Source: Pelodiscus sinensis (taxonomy: Eukaryota; Chordata; Testudines; Trionychidae). From it: a stretch of DNA of 64,000 nt. Shown piece by piece: positions 1-10,795 of the stretch; position 1 is the first letter of the stretch; each line of letters begins with the position of its first letter. The notes below the pieces were generated by a model. The model was not told where the DNA came from and did not search any database. It worked only from the letters and a program-made list of their open reading frames with translations. A program made the position numbers and the translations under genes. The stretch spans positions 155,332,105 through 155,396,104 of the forward strand of contig NC_134711.1 of assembly GCF_049634645.1 (NCBI RefSeq), given 5' to 3'.

Positions 1-2
1 CA

Positions 3-900
3 CTGAATAATCGTTCTTCAGTATTTTCACGAGGATGTAATGTCTGGCGAAGGTAAGAGCAGAGGACCAGGTTGCTGCACGGCATATATCCTGTAGTGGT
101 ATGCCCTTAAGGTAAGCTATGGATGTGGCCATCCCTCTAGTGGAATGGGCTCGTGGTCAGTGAGGTAGAGATCTATTGCGCAAGACATAGCATTGTGTAA
201 TGCAAGAGACGATCAAGTCGGAAATGCGCTGTGCAGAGAGCTGTTGGCCTTTTGAACCTTTTGCTGTAGATAAGAAAAGACGCTGTGACTTTCTGAAAAC
301 GCATTTTCTTTCAAGATAAAAGGCCAGTGCTCTTCTGATGTCCAGTGTATGCAATCGTGACTCTTCCGCGATAGAATGAGGTTTCGGGTAAAAGGTCGGC
401 AGAGTTACGGTTCGTTTATATAAAAGACCGAGTTCACTTTTGGTAAAAAGAGAGGGTGAATGTGAAGCACTACCCCGTGTTCGGTGAATAATGTGTAGGG
501 CAGATCAGCAGAGAGCGCCGCTAATTCGCTCACCTGTCGTGCCGAAGTTATGGCAAGCAAGAACACCACCTTCATAGTGAGCATGTGGAGATCGCATGTC
601 ACAAGTGGCTGGGACGAGGGAGGGAGTTATGGTGTCCAGAACCAGACCTAGGTCCCATGGTTCTGGAAGAATCCTGTGAGTGAGGTACAGATTTACAAGC
701 CCCTTTAAAAATATTTTGGTTAATGGGTGAGCAAATACTGAATGATCTTCGATAGGAGGTCAGAAGGCTGAGATTGCCACCAGGTGAATCTTGAGGGAAG
801 GAATAGTCAGGCCCGCTGTCTTTAGATGTAGGATAGAATAGAGAACTTATTAGATAGGCAGGGAAAGAGGGTTGAAGCCTCTTGCTGAATACCAGGACTG
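3..900 (-). pseudogene. DIRS tyrosine recombinase, frameshifted
   Basis: Several frames in succession encode pieces of a phage-integrase-fold recombinase. The first catalytic box is visible at about 510-600 (LLAITSARQVSELAAL, with the box I arginine). The HxxR box is at about 130-150 (AHSTRGMATS) and the nucleophile region at about 30-55 (TFARHYIL, with the tyrosine). The N-terminal core-binding part at about 600-900 is shifted between frames. All recognisable catalytic residues (R, HxxR, Y) are present, but frame breaks between 360 and 910 inactivate the gene. It follows the RNase H frame, as expected for DIRS. Confidence 0.8.
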
Positions 901-1281
901 GAACCGATACCATTTATGGAGGTAAGTGTTTCAAGTGGTGTGGAGTCTGGTTTGTATAAGCACGTTTTACTGCCTGAGAACAGCTCATTTCTGGCGCTTG
1001 AAGCCAACTAGAAGCCACACAATGAGGTGCATGCAATCGATGTGTGGGTGGATTATTGTACCGTGCTGTTGAGACAGTAAGTTGTATAGCTTCGGCAGTT
1101 GTCGTGGTTGGGTTGCCGACATTCGCAATAATTATGTTAGTCACGTCTGTCAGGGCCAAAAGGGCACTATCAAAATCACTGCTGCACCATCTAATGCTAT
1201 TTTCTCCAGTACTCCCAGGATGAGTGGGAGACTGGGAAAGGCGTAGAACAAGTGGTGATGACTCCAGTTGAGCGGGAAGGT

Positions 1282-2319
1282 CTATACTAGGGAATCCCCA
1301 GTGTTGGAAAAGATCACAGACGACCTCGTTGTGCCACTCCCATTCGTGTTATGGAAGGAATTGTCTGCAGAGGGTATCGGCGATGATGTTGTCCTTGCCA
1401 GGAAGGTATGTTGCAGTATAAGGGTAATACTGTGTCGAATGGCCCAGTTCCACAATCGGATGGCCTCTGCACAGAGGGATTGAGAGCAAGCACCACCTTG
1501 CTGGTTGATATAGTACACCATGCATATATTGTCAGTGAGGATCTGAACTGTAAGACCTCGGATCATATGAAGGAAATGTTTGCAGGTGTTGAATACTGCT
1601 CGTAACTCAAGGAGTTTTATGTACTGCAGGGACTCTTGAGGCGTCCAGAGACCCTGAGCCTGATGGTCACCCCACCAGAGTAAGGACACATCCGTTGTGA
1701 TTTGGACTGTGGGTTTCTGACCATGAAAGAGGACATCTGTTAGCATGTTCTTGGGACTGTTCCACTCTGCTAATGAGTCCTTGATGTTTTTTGGAATGGA
1801 GACTGACCTGCATGTGCTCTGGACACTTGGCATATATAGTGTGAATAGCCAATGTTGAAGGCCCCGCAGATGAAGTCTTGCGTGAGGCACCACATATGTG
1901 GTGGCAGCCATGTGCCCTAACAGCTGTAGGCAGGTAAGTAGATGGGATTTGGGAGCAATCCATAAAGTCTGAACTAGGTCTTGGATGATGTGAAACCTTT
2001 TTAGGGGTAAGTAAGCTCTTGCAATTGATGAATCGAGCCTCACACCAATGAATTCTAGGGAGTGATTCGGCGTTAGGGAAGATTTGTCAAAATTGATTAT
2101 GAGCCCCGGAGCTTTGAACACTGTCATAGTTGTGGCAACTACCCATGTAGTGTTATTCAAGGTGGGAGCCTTCAGTAGACAATCGTCTAAATAAGGGAAG
2201 ATTGTGATGTCGAGACGCCGAAGGTAGGCAGACACAACCTCCAGGGACTTGGAAAACACTCTCGGCGCTGCTGAGAGTCCGAAAATAAACATTCTGGATT
2301 GGTAATGCTCCATGCCCAC
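1282..2319 (-). pseudogene. DIRS reverse transcriptase / RNase H, 5' truncated
   Basis: A 345-codon open stretch that begins inside the RT domain. FGLSAAPRVFSK and the catalytic FPYLDDCLLKAP (YLDD, about residues 38-50) are DIRS-like RT motifs. RNase H follows: VQITTDVSLLWWG holds the first acidic residue, LELRAVFNTCKHF the conserved E, and ILTDNICMVYYINQQGG the second D and the DIRS-typical NQQGG. The first methionine is not the native start, because the palm N-terminus (the LDLKDAYFH-type block) is absent and the sequence changes to leader near 2345. In a live element this enzyme copies the RNA in an intermediate that is circularised before integration. This copy cannot work. Confidence 0.85.
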
Positions 2320-2467
2320 TATGAATCAGAGGAGACCGCAGCATAATGATTGTTTTCTTCCTTCTTGAGCGTCTTTGGTTGTGGTTTTTTTTTGTTTAGG
2401 GCTACTCTAACAAGCACGTGTAACTAGGATGAAGATTTTTTCTTTTTAAACTGAAGTATATGAACTA

Positions 2468-2814
2468 CAGGCGGTCCCCGGGTTACATGGATCTGACTTA
2501 CATCGGATCCCTACTTACAAACGAGGTGAGGCAACCCCGCACTAGCTGCTTCCCCCCAGCAGACCAGGGAGACGCGAAGCTAGCGCCCTCCTCCCCAGCA
2601 GATGAGGGAGAGACAGAGCGGCTTTTCTCAGCAGACACCTCAGCTTGAGAATAAAGGACTGAGGGAAGTGAGGTGTGGGAGAATAAAACTGAGCTCTGGA
2701 GAAATGTTTGGCTAGAGTTTCCCCTACAATATGTACCAGTTCCGACTTACATACAAATGCAACTTAAGAACAAACCTACAGTCCCTATCTTGTATGTAAC
2801 CCGGGGACTGCCTG
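2468..2814. mobile_element. Tc1/mariner-type MITE inserted in the DIRS leader
   Basis: Ends are inverted repeats of about 22 bp (CAGGCGGTCCCCGGGTTACA on the left, matched by the reverse complement of the right end with one mismatch) flanked by TA on both sides. The TA duplication and CAG terminus suggest a pogo/Tigger- or mariner-mobilised element. The interior is GC-rich and has no transposase. DIRS leader sequence continues on both sides. Confidence 0.7.
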
Positions 2815-3120
2815 TATAACTAACAAAACAACTACTAACAAGAACTGGTGAATGAATGAAATAACTATTTCTATTTCTACTTCTATTTTCCCAGTCTCCT
2901 CAGAGTGGAGAGGGAGTTCATCCTGACTGTCTGCGGCCGGTTAGAAAGGAACTGACGGGGCTGGACCGCACTCCGTGAAAGGGTGCAAACGGTGCAAGAC
3001 AACACGCGCGCATGTGCGGTCCAGCTGGGCTACTGCTGATGAAGATTCTCTGGACTGCAGCGCTGGGATGAGCCCGACACCTTCAGTGGAGCACCCACAG
3101 GGAGACTACGCGATGAAGAA

Positions 3121-4125
3121 CAATACTTTGAATGGTAATGGCAACTCTCATAAACTTCATAGACTTTGAGAAAACTTCGATAGCATTCACAGGATCAGCC
3201 TATGACACATTCTGTGAGCATATGGAATCCCTCTCCATATAAACATTATCAAACGTCTATTTTAATAGTGTTGATCACAGTGAGCTCAGTTTTGAAGTCA
3301 AAACAGGAATACATCAGGGATGTGTCATGTCAGCAATCCTCTTAAACAATGCCATTGGCTAGATAATGCAACATAAAACTGAAAATATACTAAGAGGCAT
3401 TAAATGGACACCCTTCTCAACCCTTGAAGACATGGATTTCACAGATGATCTCATTCTCCTATCACATACCTAATACCGTATACAAGAGAAAACAACTTAA
3501 CTGGACTACAAATCAATCACAATAAGACAAAAAATGATCTTTAGTATTGCCTCAATCACCAGTATGGATAGAGGATTATGTTCTCACCAATGTAGCAACA
3601 TTGACATACTTGGGTCACACTATCAGCCAGGAGAGTGGATCAAAATAACTAAAGCCAGCAATACCTTCAGGTGCATAAAACCAGTCTGGAAATCATCAAA
3701 ATACAACATAAAAACCAAATGCAAGATTTCTCAGAGCTATATGCTTTTAACGTTTAAATGCAGAATGCTAGGGAATGTGTACAATGTGTCCAAACTGTCT
3801 TCATTCTGTACAACCTGCTTCAGAATAATCCTTGTATCTTTTGGCCCAGAACCATCTCAAACCAAGATCTATTGATAGAGTGTAGGCAAGAGGATATGAG
3901 CACCATCATTACCAGGAGGCACTGGAGATGAATTGGCCATATGCTTTAGATGAAAACTGATTCTATCACCAGAGTAGCAATAAGATGAATACCTGAAGGC
4001 AAGTGAAAACAACATGACAAAGAGTTGTGGAAGCTAAGCTGAAAAACATTGAAAACTTGCCAGAAACAGACAGGATCGGAGGTGCTTCGTCACAGCCCTT
4101 AGCACCAGAGGCTTAATGGGAACAG
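3121..4125 (+). pseudogene. non-LTR retrotransposon (LINE) reverse transcriptase fragment
   Basis: Broken frames along the plus strand encode the second half of a LINE RT and its C-terminal tail. Visible are FIDFEKT, the GIHQGCVMSAIL block (about 3310-3345) and the catalytic FTDDLILLSHT (about 3439-3470). The C-terminal part contains KPVWKSSKYNIKTK, LSSFCTTCFRIIL and RRHWRWIGHML. The tail with a tryptophan-rich R-R-x-W-x-W-I-G-H motif and a following W-K-L / D-R-x-R-C-F block is typical of RTE-like and related clades rather than CR1. Clade assignment is uncertain. Many stops are present, so the copy is old. Confidence 0.75.
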
Positions 4126-4814
4126 GTTGATAAATTACAGAGACTAAGTGTATGAAGGCTGCCTTGCAAAATGGTCGGGAAGTTTACCAGTAAGGAAAAA
4201 GTTTACTCCTTCATCCCCTATTATGAGAAGGTTAAAAAAAAAAAGCCACAGATCTTCTCTCTGTCAATTACAATTGCTTGAACAGAACTTTACAAGACTA
4301 ATTAATCTACTGCAGATGCTATTACATGATAGAGAGTCAAATGAAGTTCTCTACTGAAAGAAAGAGATTGGCTATCTGCAACTGGTTTTCTTGAAAACTA
4401 TTTTAGTATTTCCCAGATGTTGGGAGTTTTTTCCTACTTCCAATGAAATAACTGGAGTCAATGGCAAAATAAAATAAAATAAAATAAAATGAAATAAAAT
4501 CACAATATATGCAGATGAGATCCTTAGCTGTTTCAGAATCAATTTTTAGTAACTTTTACAATTCAATGCAAATGACGCTCACAGACAAACAGCTTTTTTC
4601 AATTAACATCTTGCAACAAAGGTTTTCAGGATCTATGGTAAAACAAATCTAAACACCATTTTTTAAAATCTAATTTAAAAAAATGCACTTTAGAATGAAG
4701 ACAACAGCAAAATGCAGACAACTTATGATCCTGAGACAAATAACTAGAAAAACAATGTAATTACCTAAAGGATGCAACAAACCCCATGAAATCTGCCACA
4801 CTGAATTTCAGATG
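4126..4814. other. unassigned AT-rich stretch with (AAAAT)n
   Basis: No coding pattern is recognised. A short AAAAT pentanucleotide repeat lies at about 4466-4500. The plus-strand open frame 4148-4357 resembles no known family. Confidence 0.5.
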
Positions 4815-5061
4815 GGCTACGTCTAGACTGGCATGATTTTCCGCAAATGCTTTTAACGGAAAAGTTTTCCGTTAAAAGCTTTTGCGCAAAAGGACTTTTG
4901 CCCGAACAGGAGCAGCATAGTATTTCCGCAAGAAGCACTGATTTCTTACATGAGATTGTCAGTGTTCTTGCTGAAATTTAAGCGGCCAGTGTAGACAGCT
5001 GGCAAGTTTTTCCGCAAAAGTAGCTGCTTTTGCGGAAAAACTTGCCAGTCTAGACACAGCC
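4815..5061. mobile_element. palindromic MITE, Harbinger-like termini (TTTTGCGGAAAA subfamily)
   Basis: The termini GGCTACGTCTAGACTGGC and GCCAGTCTAGACACAGCC are inverted repeats. The flanks show a perfect 3-bp duplication ATG (4812-4814 and 5062-5064), as in PIF/Harbinger elements. The interior repeats TTTTGCGGAAAA / TTTTCCGCAAAA words in both orientations. No open frame of interest. Confidence 0.8.
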
Positions 5062-5215
5062 ATGCTGTTTTACAGTTGCTCTTGAGGAGTGACTCCCAAA
5101 AAGCAACAAACGCTTAAAAAGCCCAGAGTTCTCACATTAAGCATAAGTAAAGTTAAAAAATACCCAACCCATTTGTGGAATTCAAAGCCAACAAGAAATG
5201 ATTCTGTCCCTTTAG

Positions 5216-6510
5216 ATCTGCGGTGTCCAACCCACTAACCACTAGCCATATGTAGCTATATTTGGCTGGTTTAGTGTGGCTAGTTCACTGTAGCCCAATC
5301 ATGTCAAACTCAAAGTCTACTGAGGGCCGCACAAATAAAAACGGATAGCTATCAGGGCCACCAAAGAAAATGTACCTCTATAATAATAAATTATTACAAT
5401 TTTCCAATAGACTGTATTTTATAATTTTTCAGGTCTTGTTTATAATACAATAATTTGATGTATAAAATTGTTTATTTTCCTGTACAAATAATTTTTCATT
5501 TAAATATAAATTTGAAGTACTTTTTAATTTTTTATATGATACGTAACTTGTTTTGTTGAAATAAAAACAAGTATAGACTGTGGTTAATCAAATAGAACAG
5601 GCTTCTGTGAAATTTCAGATACTGTGTAAGTGAGATTTTGCATAAACGTATAATATTCATGCAATTGCAAAAAACTGACATTTATCGATATAAAATTAAT
5701 ATATATATTTTGTGATTTTATTTGGGAATAAATAAATAAAAACAAAATGTTATCAAAATATCCCCCACGTCTCCCCCAAAGCCAGGCACCCTCATTCTAA
5801 CCCAATACCCCTCTACTTCCCCAGAGCCCCCCCCTTCCTACTCTAACCCAATGCCTCGCCCCTCCCCCAGAGCCAGGCACTCCCAGCCCCCCCAATCTAA
5901 TGCCTTCCTCTACCCCAGAGCCAAGCCCCCACCCCACCTAATGCCTCCTCCCTCTCCTAGAGCCAGGCCCCCCCAACCTAATGCCTCTCTCCTGCCCCAG
6001 AGCCAGGCACTCCCAGCCCCCCCAACCTAATGCCTAGGTCCTGCAGCCGCAGCCACACATTTCTTCCTCAAGCGCTGGGGCAGCGTGAGCATAGTGCCCA
6101 ACTGTGAGCCTGCCTCCAGCATCCAGCCCCTTCCACTGCCTAATTGCCAGCCCCAGGACATCACCTCCCTCTGCCCTAGCTCAGCACCAAAACCCTCTGC
6201 ACACTGCCCCAGAACACAATTCCCTCCAAGACTCTGCAGTCCCTACTAAACCCCTCCCACAGGTCAAAATTCACTCCTGCACCCCTACTCCCTTCCTGAT
6301 GCAGCACCTTAATCCTCTGCCCAAGGTCATACACCTGTACCCCACCTAAACTTCCTGTAAGACCCCACACTTTCTCCTGCACCCCATTCCCTAATCCAAG
6401 CTCCATCCCAAACACCCACTGCCTCTGTTGAGAAGTATGGCCCTTGACCACTTTCCAAAACCTTGAAGCAGCCCTCCAATCAAAAATTATTGCCCATCCC
6501 TGTGATAAGG
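5216..6510. mobile_element. hAT-like non-autonomous element with C-rich tandem repeat arm
   Basis: The left part (about 5216-5345) has the wording of hAT ends (GTCAAACTCAAAG followed by GAGGGCCGCA), and the right end near 6470-6505 has GGCCC/GCAGCCC then CCCATCCCTGTG. The central 5345-5760 is AT-rich and 5760-6480 is very C-rich. I could not find a convincing 8-bp target duplication, so the boundaries are approximate and two overlapping hAT fragments are possible. Open frames in the C-rich arm on either strand are composition artefacts. Confidence 0.5.
5761..6040. repeat. degenerate C-rich minisatellite
   Basis: Repeats built on CCCCAGAGCCAGGCACTCCC followed by AACCTAATGCCTC recur at least five times with a period near 55-65 bp inside the hAT-like element. 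Unit length varies and short C runs separate the units. Confidence 0.7.
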
Positions 6511-6966
6511 ACATGGGGAGGCATAAAACCCATAACAACTGCAGGCCATCTTTGCCCTATTGCTTTAAAAGACAGAAGAAGTGTATTAGATTATCACAAT
6601 AACTATGAGAATAAGTTTTGTTCCCACCCATGAAGGAACATGTACATACAGCAATCACTCTTTTAAAAGGATAAAACGGGCTGTAAAGAAGGCATGTGTA
6701 CCCAGCAGCTGGGTCACAATATGGGCAAAACCTGAAGGAGATAAAGTGTGGCAAAATCTTTGCAAAAATAAAATACACGACTGAACCAAAGTGTATTATA
6801 TTGTAATGGATAAGGAAGAAAACATCCCAATTTTTTCAAAAAGATTTTATCCCTATCAGACAGCATGACCGTTTTATTCAGTAATTCACACACTCATTTT
6901 AACTTAGGCTATTCTAAAAATCAGAGTCCCACATGAAAAAATAGATCATAGCAATTTACATAGTCA
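6511..6966. other. unassigned intergenic or intronic sequence
   Basis: Moderately AT-rich. I see no exon, repeat terminus or RNA gene that I can support. Confidence 0.4.
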
Positions 6967-6968
6967 TA

Positions 6969-7187
6969 CAGCCTCTCTCCGAGTTACGAACGAATTACGG
7001 ACCAAACACTTGGCCGTAACTCGATCTGTTCATAACTCGAACCCCATTGAGTTACATGCGACCGCGCTGTTCGTAAGCGTGGGTTGCATTCGTAACTCGG
7101 GGGCCGCCTTTACGACCGCTCCATGGGACCTTTGGTCGTAAGTGTGAACAGTCGTAACTTGACCATTTGCAACTCGGGGAGCGGCTG
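6969..7187. mobile_element. Tc1/mariner-type MITE
   Basis: Inverted ends CAGCCTCTCTCCGAGTTACG and (reverse complement of right) CAGCCGCTCCCCGAGTTGCA are flanked by TA on both sides. The interior has many GAGTTACG / CGTAACTC words in both orientations. Related in style to the element at 2468-2814 (CAGNC...CCCCGRGTTAC ends). Confidence 0.7.
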
Positions 7188-7189
7188 TA

Positions 7190-7657
7190 TATTAATGTCC
7201 AACACATTCAACCTTATGGTGTCCATACCTGATGTCCTTTTAAATCTTCATTTTCACAATCAGAGATCCAGTGTTTTCTTATTTCTTAATTAGAATGCAT
7301 GAAAAAAAAAGACATTTATATTAGAATGTGATTACTTAAAGTATTAAGATTTACATCCAAAATCTGATTTAACTAATTCCTCATTTAGACATAATTATCT
7401 ATAATTAAAGTATTTTCCAAATAAACTCTGGAAAGGTTTAACAAATGCAGCACACACACAAAAGAATGAAAGACACCCACAAAAGAATGTATGAATGACA
7501 AAGTTAGACACTCAAGTCTCTGTGATAGAAAGATGCAAATTATTTGTGAACCTCCATTAATTTCTAGGAAGCCAATGCTAGAACACTTAAGCATTTAACT
7601 ATAGTTCTATTAACCTCATTGGGATTACACAAAAGTCAAAGCTGTATACACACACAC
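7190..7657. other. unassigned AT-rich stretch ending in a short (CA)n
   Basis: No gene seen. A short CA run (about 7647-7660) directly abuts the next element. Confidence 0.4.
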
Positions 7658-8001
7658 ACAGGGTATGTCTATACTACAAAGTTAATTCGAACTAACAGAC
7701 GTTAGTTAGAATTAACTTTCATAGGCGCTACACAGGCAAACCGCTAGTTCGAACTTAATTCAAACTAGCGGAGCGCTTAATTCGAACTAGGTAAACCTAT
7801 TACTACGAGGACTAACGCCTAGTTTGAATTAAGTAGTTCAAATTAAGGGCGGTGTAGCCACTTAATTCGAACTAGTGGGAGACTAGCCTTCCCCAGCTTG
7901 CCCTGGTGGCCACACTGGGCACCACCAGGGAAACTCATCTGCCCCCCTCCCGGTCCTGGAGCCCTTAAAGGGGCACGGTCTGGCTACGGTGCCCATGCCA
8001 A

Positions 8002-8265
8002 GTGCAAGCCTGCCAGCACCCAGCCAGCAGACCCTGCACCTGGCACGGCATGAACCAGCCACCCGCTGCCACCCAGGTCCGCAAGCCTACCCAGGAGCCT
8101 ACCCAGGTCCGCAAGAGGCGGGCACCCACCTGGTCTAGTGCAGAGATCGTGGACCTCATCCACGATCTCCACACTAGGCACAGGAAAGTGGCCGTCTAGG
8201 GCAGGATAGCTGCCAGCCTGGTCACTCAGGAGCAGGTTGGCATGAAAATCAAGGTGGTCCACTGA
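8002..8265 (+). pseudogene. SANT/Myb-like Harbinger accessory protein remnant, copy 1
   Basis: A frame with one stop encodes a basic-aromatic segment RRAPTWSSAEIVDLIHDLH, then HRKVAV, a stop, and IAASLVTQEQVGMKIKVVH. W-S/T-x-x-E and M-K-I-K are landmarks of the Myb/SANT-like DNA-binding protein encoded beside the Harbinger transposase, which helps its nuclear import and DNA binding. The remnant is too short to function. The assignment is an inference from motif order and from its position inside Harbinger-type termini. Confidence 0.5.
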
Positions 8266-8283
8266 GACCCCCGACCCTGAGCT

Positions 8284-8830
8284 TAGAATGGCCATACTGG
8301 GTCAGACCAAAGGTCCCTAGCCCAGTTGCCTGTCTGCCGACAGCGGCCAACACTAGGGACCCTGAAGGGGAAGGACCGAAGACAATGACCAAGCCATTTG
8401 TCTCGTGCCATCCATCTCCAGCCTTCCACAAACAGAGGCCAGGGACACCATTTCTACCCCCTGGCTAAAACCACTCCATGGACCCAACCTCCATGCCTTT
8501 ATCTAACTTCTCTTTAAACTCTGTTCTAGTTCTAGCCTTCACAGCCTCCTGCAGCAAGGAGTTCCACAGGTTGACTCTTTGCTTTGTGAAGAAGAACTTT
8601 CTGTTATTAGTTTGAAGCCTGCACCCATTCATTTCATTTGGTGTCCTCTAGTCCTTCTATTATGGGAACTAATGAATAACTTTTCTTTATGCACCCTCTC
8701 CACACCACTCGTGCTTTTATAGACCTCTATCATATCCCCCCGTCTCCTCTTTTCTAAGCTGAAAAGTCCCAGTCTCTTTAGCCTCTCTTCATATGGGACC
8801 TGTTCCAAACCCCTGATCATTTTAGTTGCC
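8284..8830 (-). mobile_element. CR1 LINE 3' end (antisense), carried inside the Harbinger-type element
   Basis: On plus the segment starts AGAATGGCCATACTGGGTCA, the antisense of the CR1 3' terminus. On minus it encodes the CR1 ORF2 C-terminal block (ATKMIRGLEQVPYEERLKRL, LGLFSLEKRRRGDMIEVYK, RTRGHQMK). There is no microsatellite tail at the 3' end. The same piece is found at 34518-35070 in copy 2. Confidence 0.85.
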
Positions 8831-9450
8831 CTCCCCTCTCCCACCTCCTTTTCCCAGTCTCCCTGAGTTTTGTTCAATAAAGAGTTTCTATTTTTGAACA
8901 CACGTGTCCTTTATTTTGTACATCAGGAAGGGGGGGGCTAGAGAGGGGTAAGTGGAAGGAGGTGAGGGAGGAATGGGGTACGAGCCTCCGATGGGGAGGA
9001 CTGGGATGGCTCTGCGGGCTCCTCGGGGTGGAAACTCTCCTGCAGCCCCCCGATTGACCCCTGCCCCCGGATGGCAGCCTGCGGCAAGTGCAGCCGGGCT
9101 GATGGCCGAGTGCTGTGATTGCTGAGTGTGGGCACTCCAAGCCAGGACTACTTTGCAAGCGGGGCACCCCTGAGAACTGTCTGTCCGGGGTGGGAGTCGG
9201 GTCCCTTTAAGCACAGCCCTCGGCTAGCCTAAGACAGCAGCTCTACGCTCTAAGTCCTAATCTGATGCCCTGCCGGCACTGCTTTCGGCCATCCTTAACC
9301 TCGGTTCAGGGTCCACTCAATGTGCACATGCTAGTTCGAATTAACAAAATGCTAATTCGAACTAGTTTTTAGGACTAGATGCACTAGTTCGAATTAACTA
9401 ATTCGAATTAAGTTAGTTCGAATTAGTGCTGTAGTGTAGACATACCCACA

Positions 9451-9711
9451 CGTTTTCAAAAATCTGAGCCTATTTGTATACATTACAAGTAATATTTGCT
9501 GCTAAGATACATATAATTTGCCCCAAATGTATGATTAACATTTTTAAATGTTAAGGAGAGATTTTCCGGGAAACTAACTGCCTTCTGTACTTACTGAAGT
9601 CACCCCATTAGTTCTGGACTTTTGTAAAATCCCTTCTCGCTATGAAGCTTTCCCATAAACATTGGTTCCTAACATATTTACTCAACTTTTAAGTTGTGCA
9701 GAACATGCATG
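9451..9711. other. unassigned sequence
   Basis: No support for genes or repeats. Confidence 0.4.
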
Positions 9712-9719
9712 CTACAGAA

Positions 9720-10787
9720 AAGCAGTTCTCAAACTTTTTGGCTCGTGGCCCACCCTGCTCAATGCAAACCTTTCCATGAACCACCAATTCATAATGGAAA
9801 CTTGCCATTAATTACACAATTAGGCCCGAACCATTTTGCTAGTGCTGCAGCTAGGGAGAATGGTTTAATTTAACCAGTAGGAAAAGAAATATTATTTGAA
9901 ATTATTAAACAGATTAAGAGCTTCAGCTTTAACTTTCTCATGTTTATCAAACTCATCTAGCATTCCCATCTAGGGGGAAAGGAGCAGGGAGGACTGAAGT
10001 TTAGGGCTTCCCATAGGCCAGATTTACTCTTCTGGAGTTAGTGGACTTTGTGCCCCACCCAAAGCTCTGGGGTAGGGACAATAATGAGGGGTTCAGTGTG
10101 CAGGGCAGGGCTGCCAGTGAGTGGGATAGGGGTGCAGGATCTGGACGGGAGGTGGGTGAAGGTCGGTTGGGAGGTGGGACGCATGAGCAGGCTTGGAGTA
10201 CAGTGTCTGGCGTGGGCGGGGGGGGAGGCAGGAGGATGGAAACAAGGGAGGGTACAGTGCGTGGCCAGAAGGGAAGATGCAGGAGCAGTGGTGGGTATAG
10301 GATCAGGCAGAGGGGTAAGGTGCAGGGTCTCAGTGTGGAGGTTGTGAGGAGGGTGGGAGTGCAGGTTCTGGGAATGAAGGGAAGGGGGAATCTTTCCTGC
10401 CTTTGCGACCCCTTTTGCTCCTAGGCACAGTGTTCCAGGCACAGCCTCCCACTGGCTGGATTCCTGCCAATGGGAACAGCAAGAAAATCCTCCAACTTAA
10501 GAAGGGGAGCAGCAGTGCACAGAGCTGCTTCTGGCTCCACTTCCTCATGAGCTGCATCATGCAGCAAGGCCCGGAACTTTCTCCCTGCCTCCCCCCCTCA
10601 CAAGTGGGAAGCCAGAGATGATACTCCAACCTCTATGGGGAAAGTAAGGGACACAAGACTGGAACGCTAGTGTGGACTCCCTGCTATGGGGAGAGGGAGG
10701 GAGGAGAGGCTGAGTTTGACGTGTGGACCACCTGGAACGCTGCCACGAACCACTGGTAGTCCATGGACCACAGTTTAAGAACCAATG
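9720..10787. mobile_element. hAT non-autonomous element
   Basis: Inverted ends GCAGTTCTCAAACTTTTTGG and (right, reverse complement) CATTGGTTCTTAAACTGTGG resemble the widespread hAT terminus CAGTGGTTCTCAAAC. The flanks CTACAGAA (9712-9719) and CTATAGAT (10788-10795) match at 6 of 8 positions, consistent with an old 8-bp target duplication. The interior is G-rich (10050-10400); the open frames on both strands there are not credible genes. Confidence 0.75.
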
Positions 10788-10795
10788 CTATAGAT

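Larger units (their letters stand above)
1..3120 (-). mobile_element. DIRS-type tyrosine-recombinase retrotransposon, internally deleted, cut by window edge
   Basis: Reading the minus strand from about 3120 down to 1 gives a leader, then reverse transcriptase, RNase H and a tyrosine recombinase, the domain order of DIRS elements, which integrate with a recombinase rather than a DDE integrase. The leader (about 3120-2345) is interrupted by a MITE at 2466-2816 and then joins directly to the middle of the RT, so gag and the RT N-terminus are missing. The right boundary is approximate and rests on the resemblance of the leader to that of the second DIRS copy near 46.4 kb. The recombinase end runs to the window edge. 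Frameshifts and stops make it defunct. Confidence 0.75.
7661..9447. mobile_element. Harbinger-type non-autonomous element containing a CR1 3' end, copy 1
   Basis: The termini GGGTATGTCTATACTACA and (right) TGTAGTGTAGACATACCC are inverted, with a perfect 3-bp duplication ACA (7658-7660, 9448-9450). The outer about 230 bp on the left and 130 bp on the right contain nine TTCGAA words, mostly within AGTTCGAACTA or AATTCGAACTA. Inside are, in order, a remnant of a SANT/Myb-like frame (plus, 8002-8265), an antisense CR1 3' end (8284-8830), convergent polyadenylation signals (AATAAA at 8876 on plus; on minus at 8910-8915) and GC-rich sequence to about 9330. A second copy with the same internal order lies at 33867-35731, so the CR1 piece travels with the element. 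Confidence 0.85.

Noticed and set aside
4747..4785. Splice-bounded 37-nt minus segment reading VADFMGFVASF
   Set aside because: The acceptor lacks a convincing pyrimidine tract because the MITE lies directly upstream, the peptide matches nothing I know, and its phase does not follow candidate exon 4 clearly.
10038..10442. Frames of 127-134 codons on both strands
   Set aside because: G-rich interior of a hAT element; no homology pattern.
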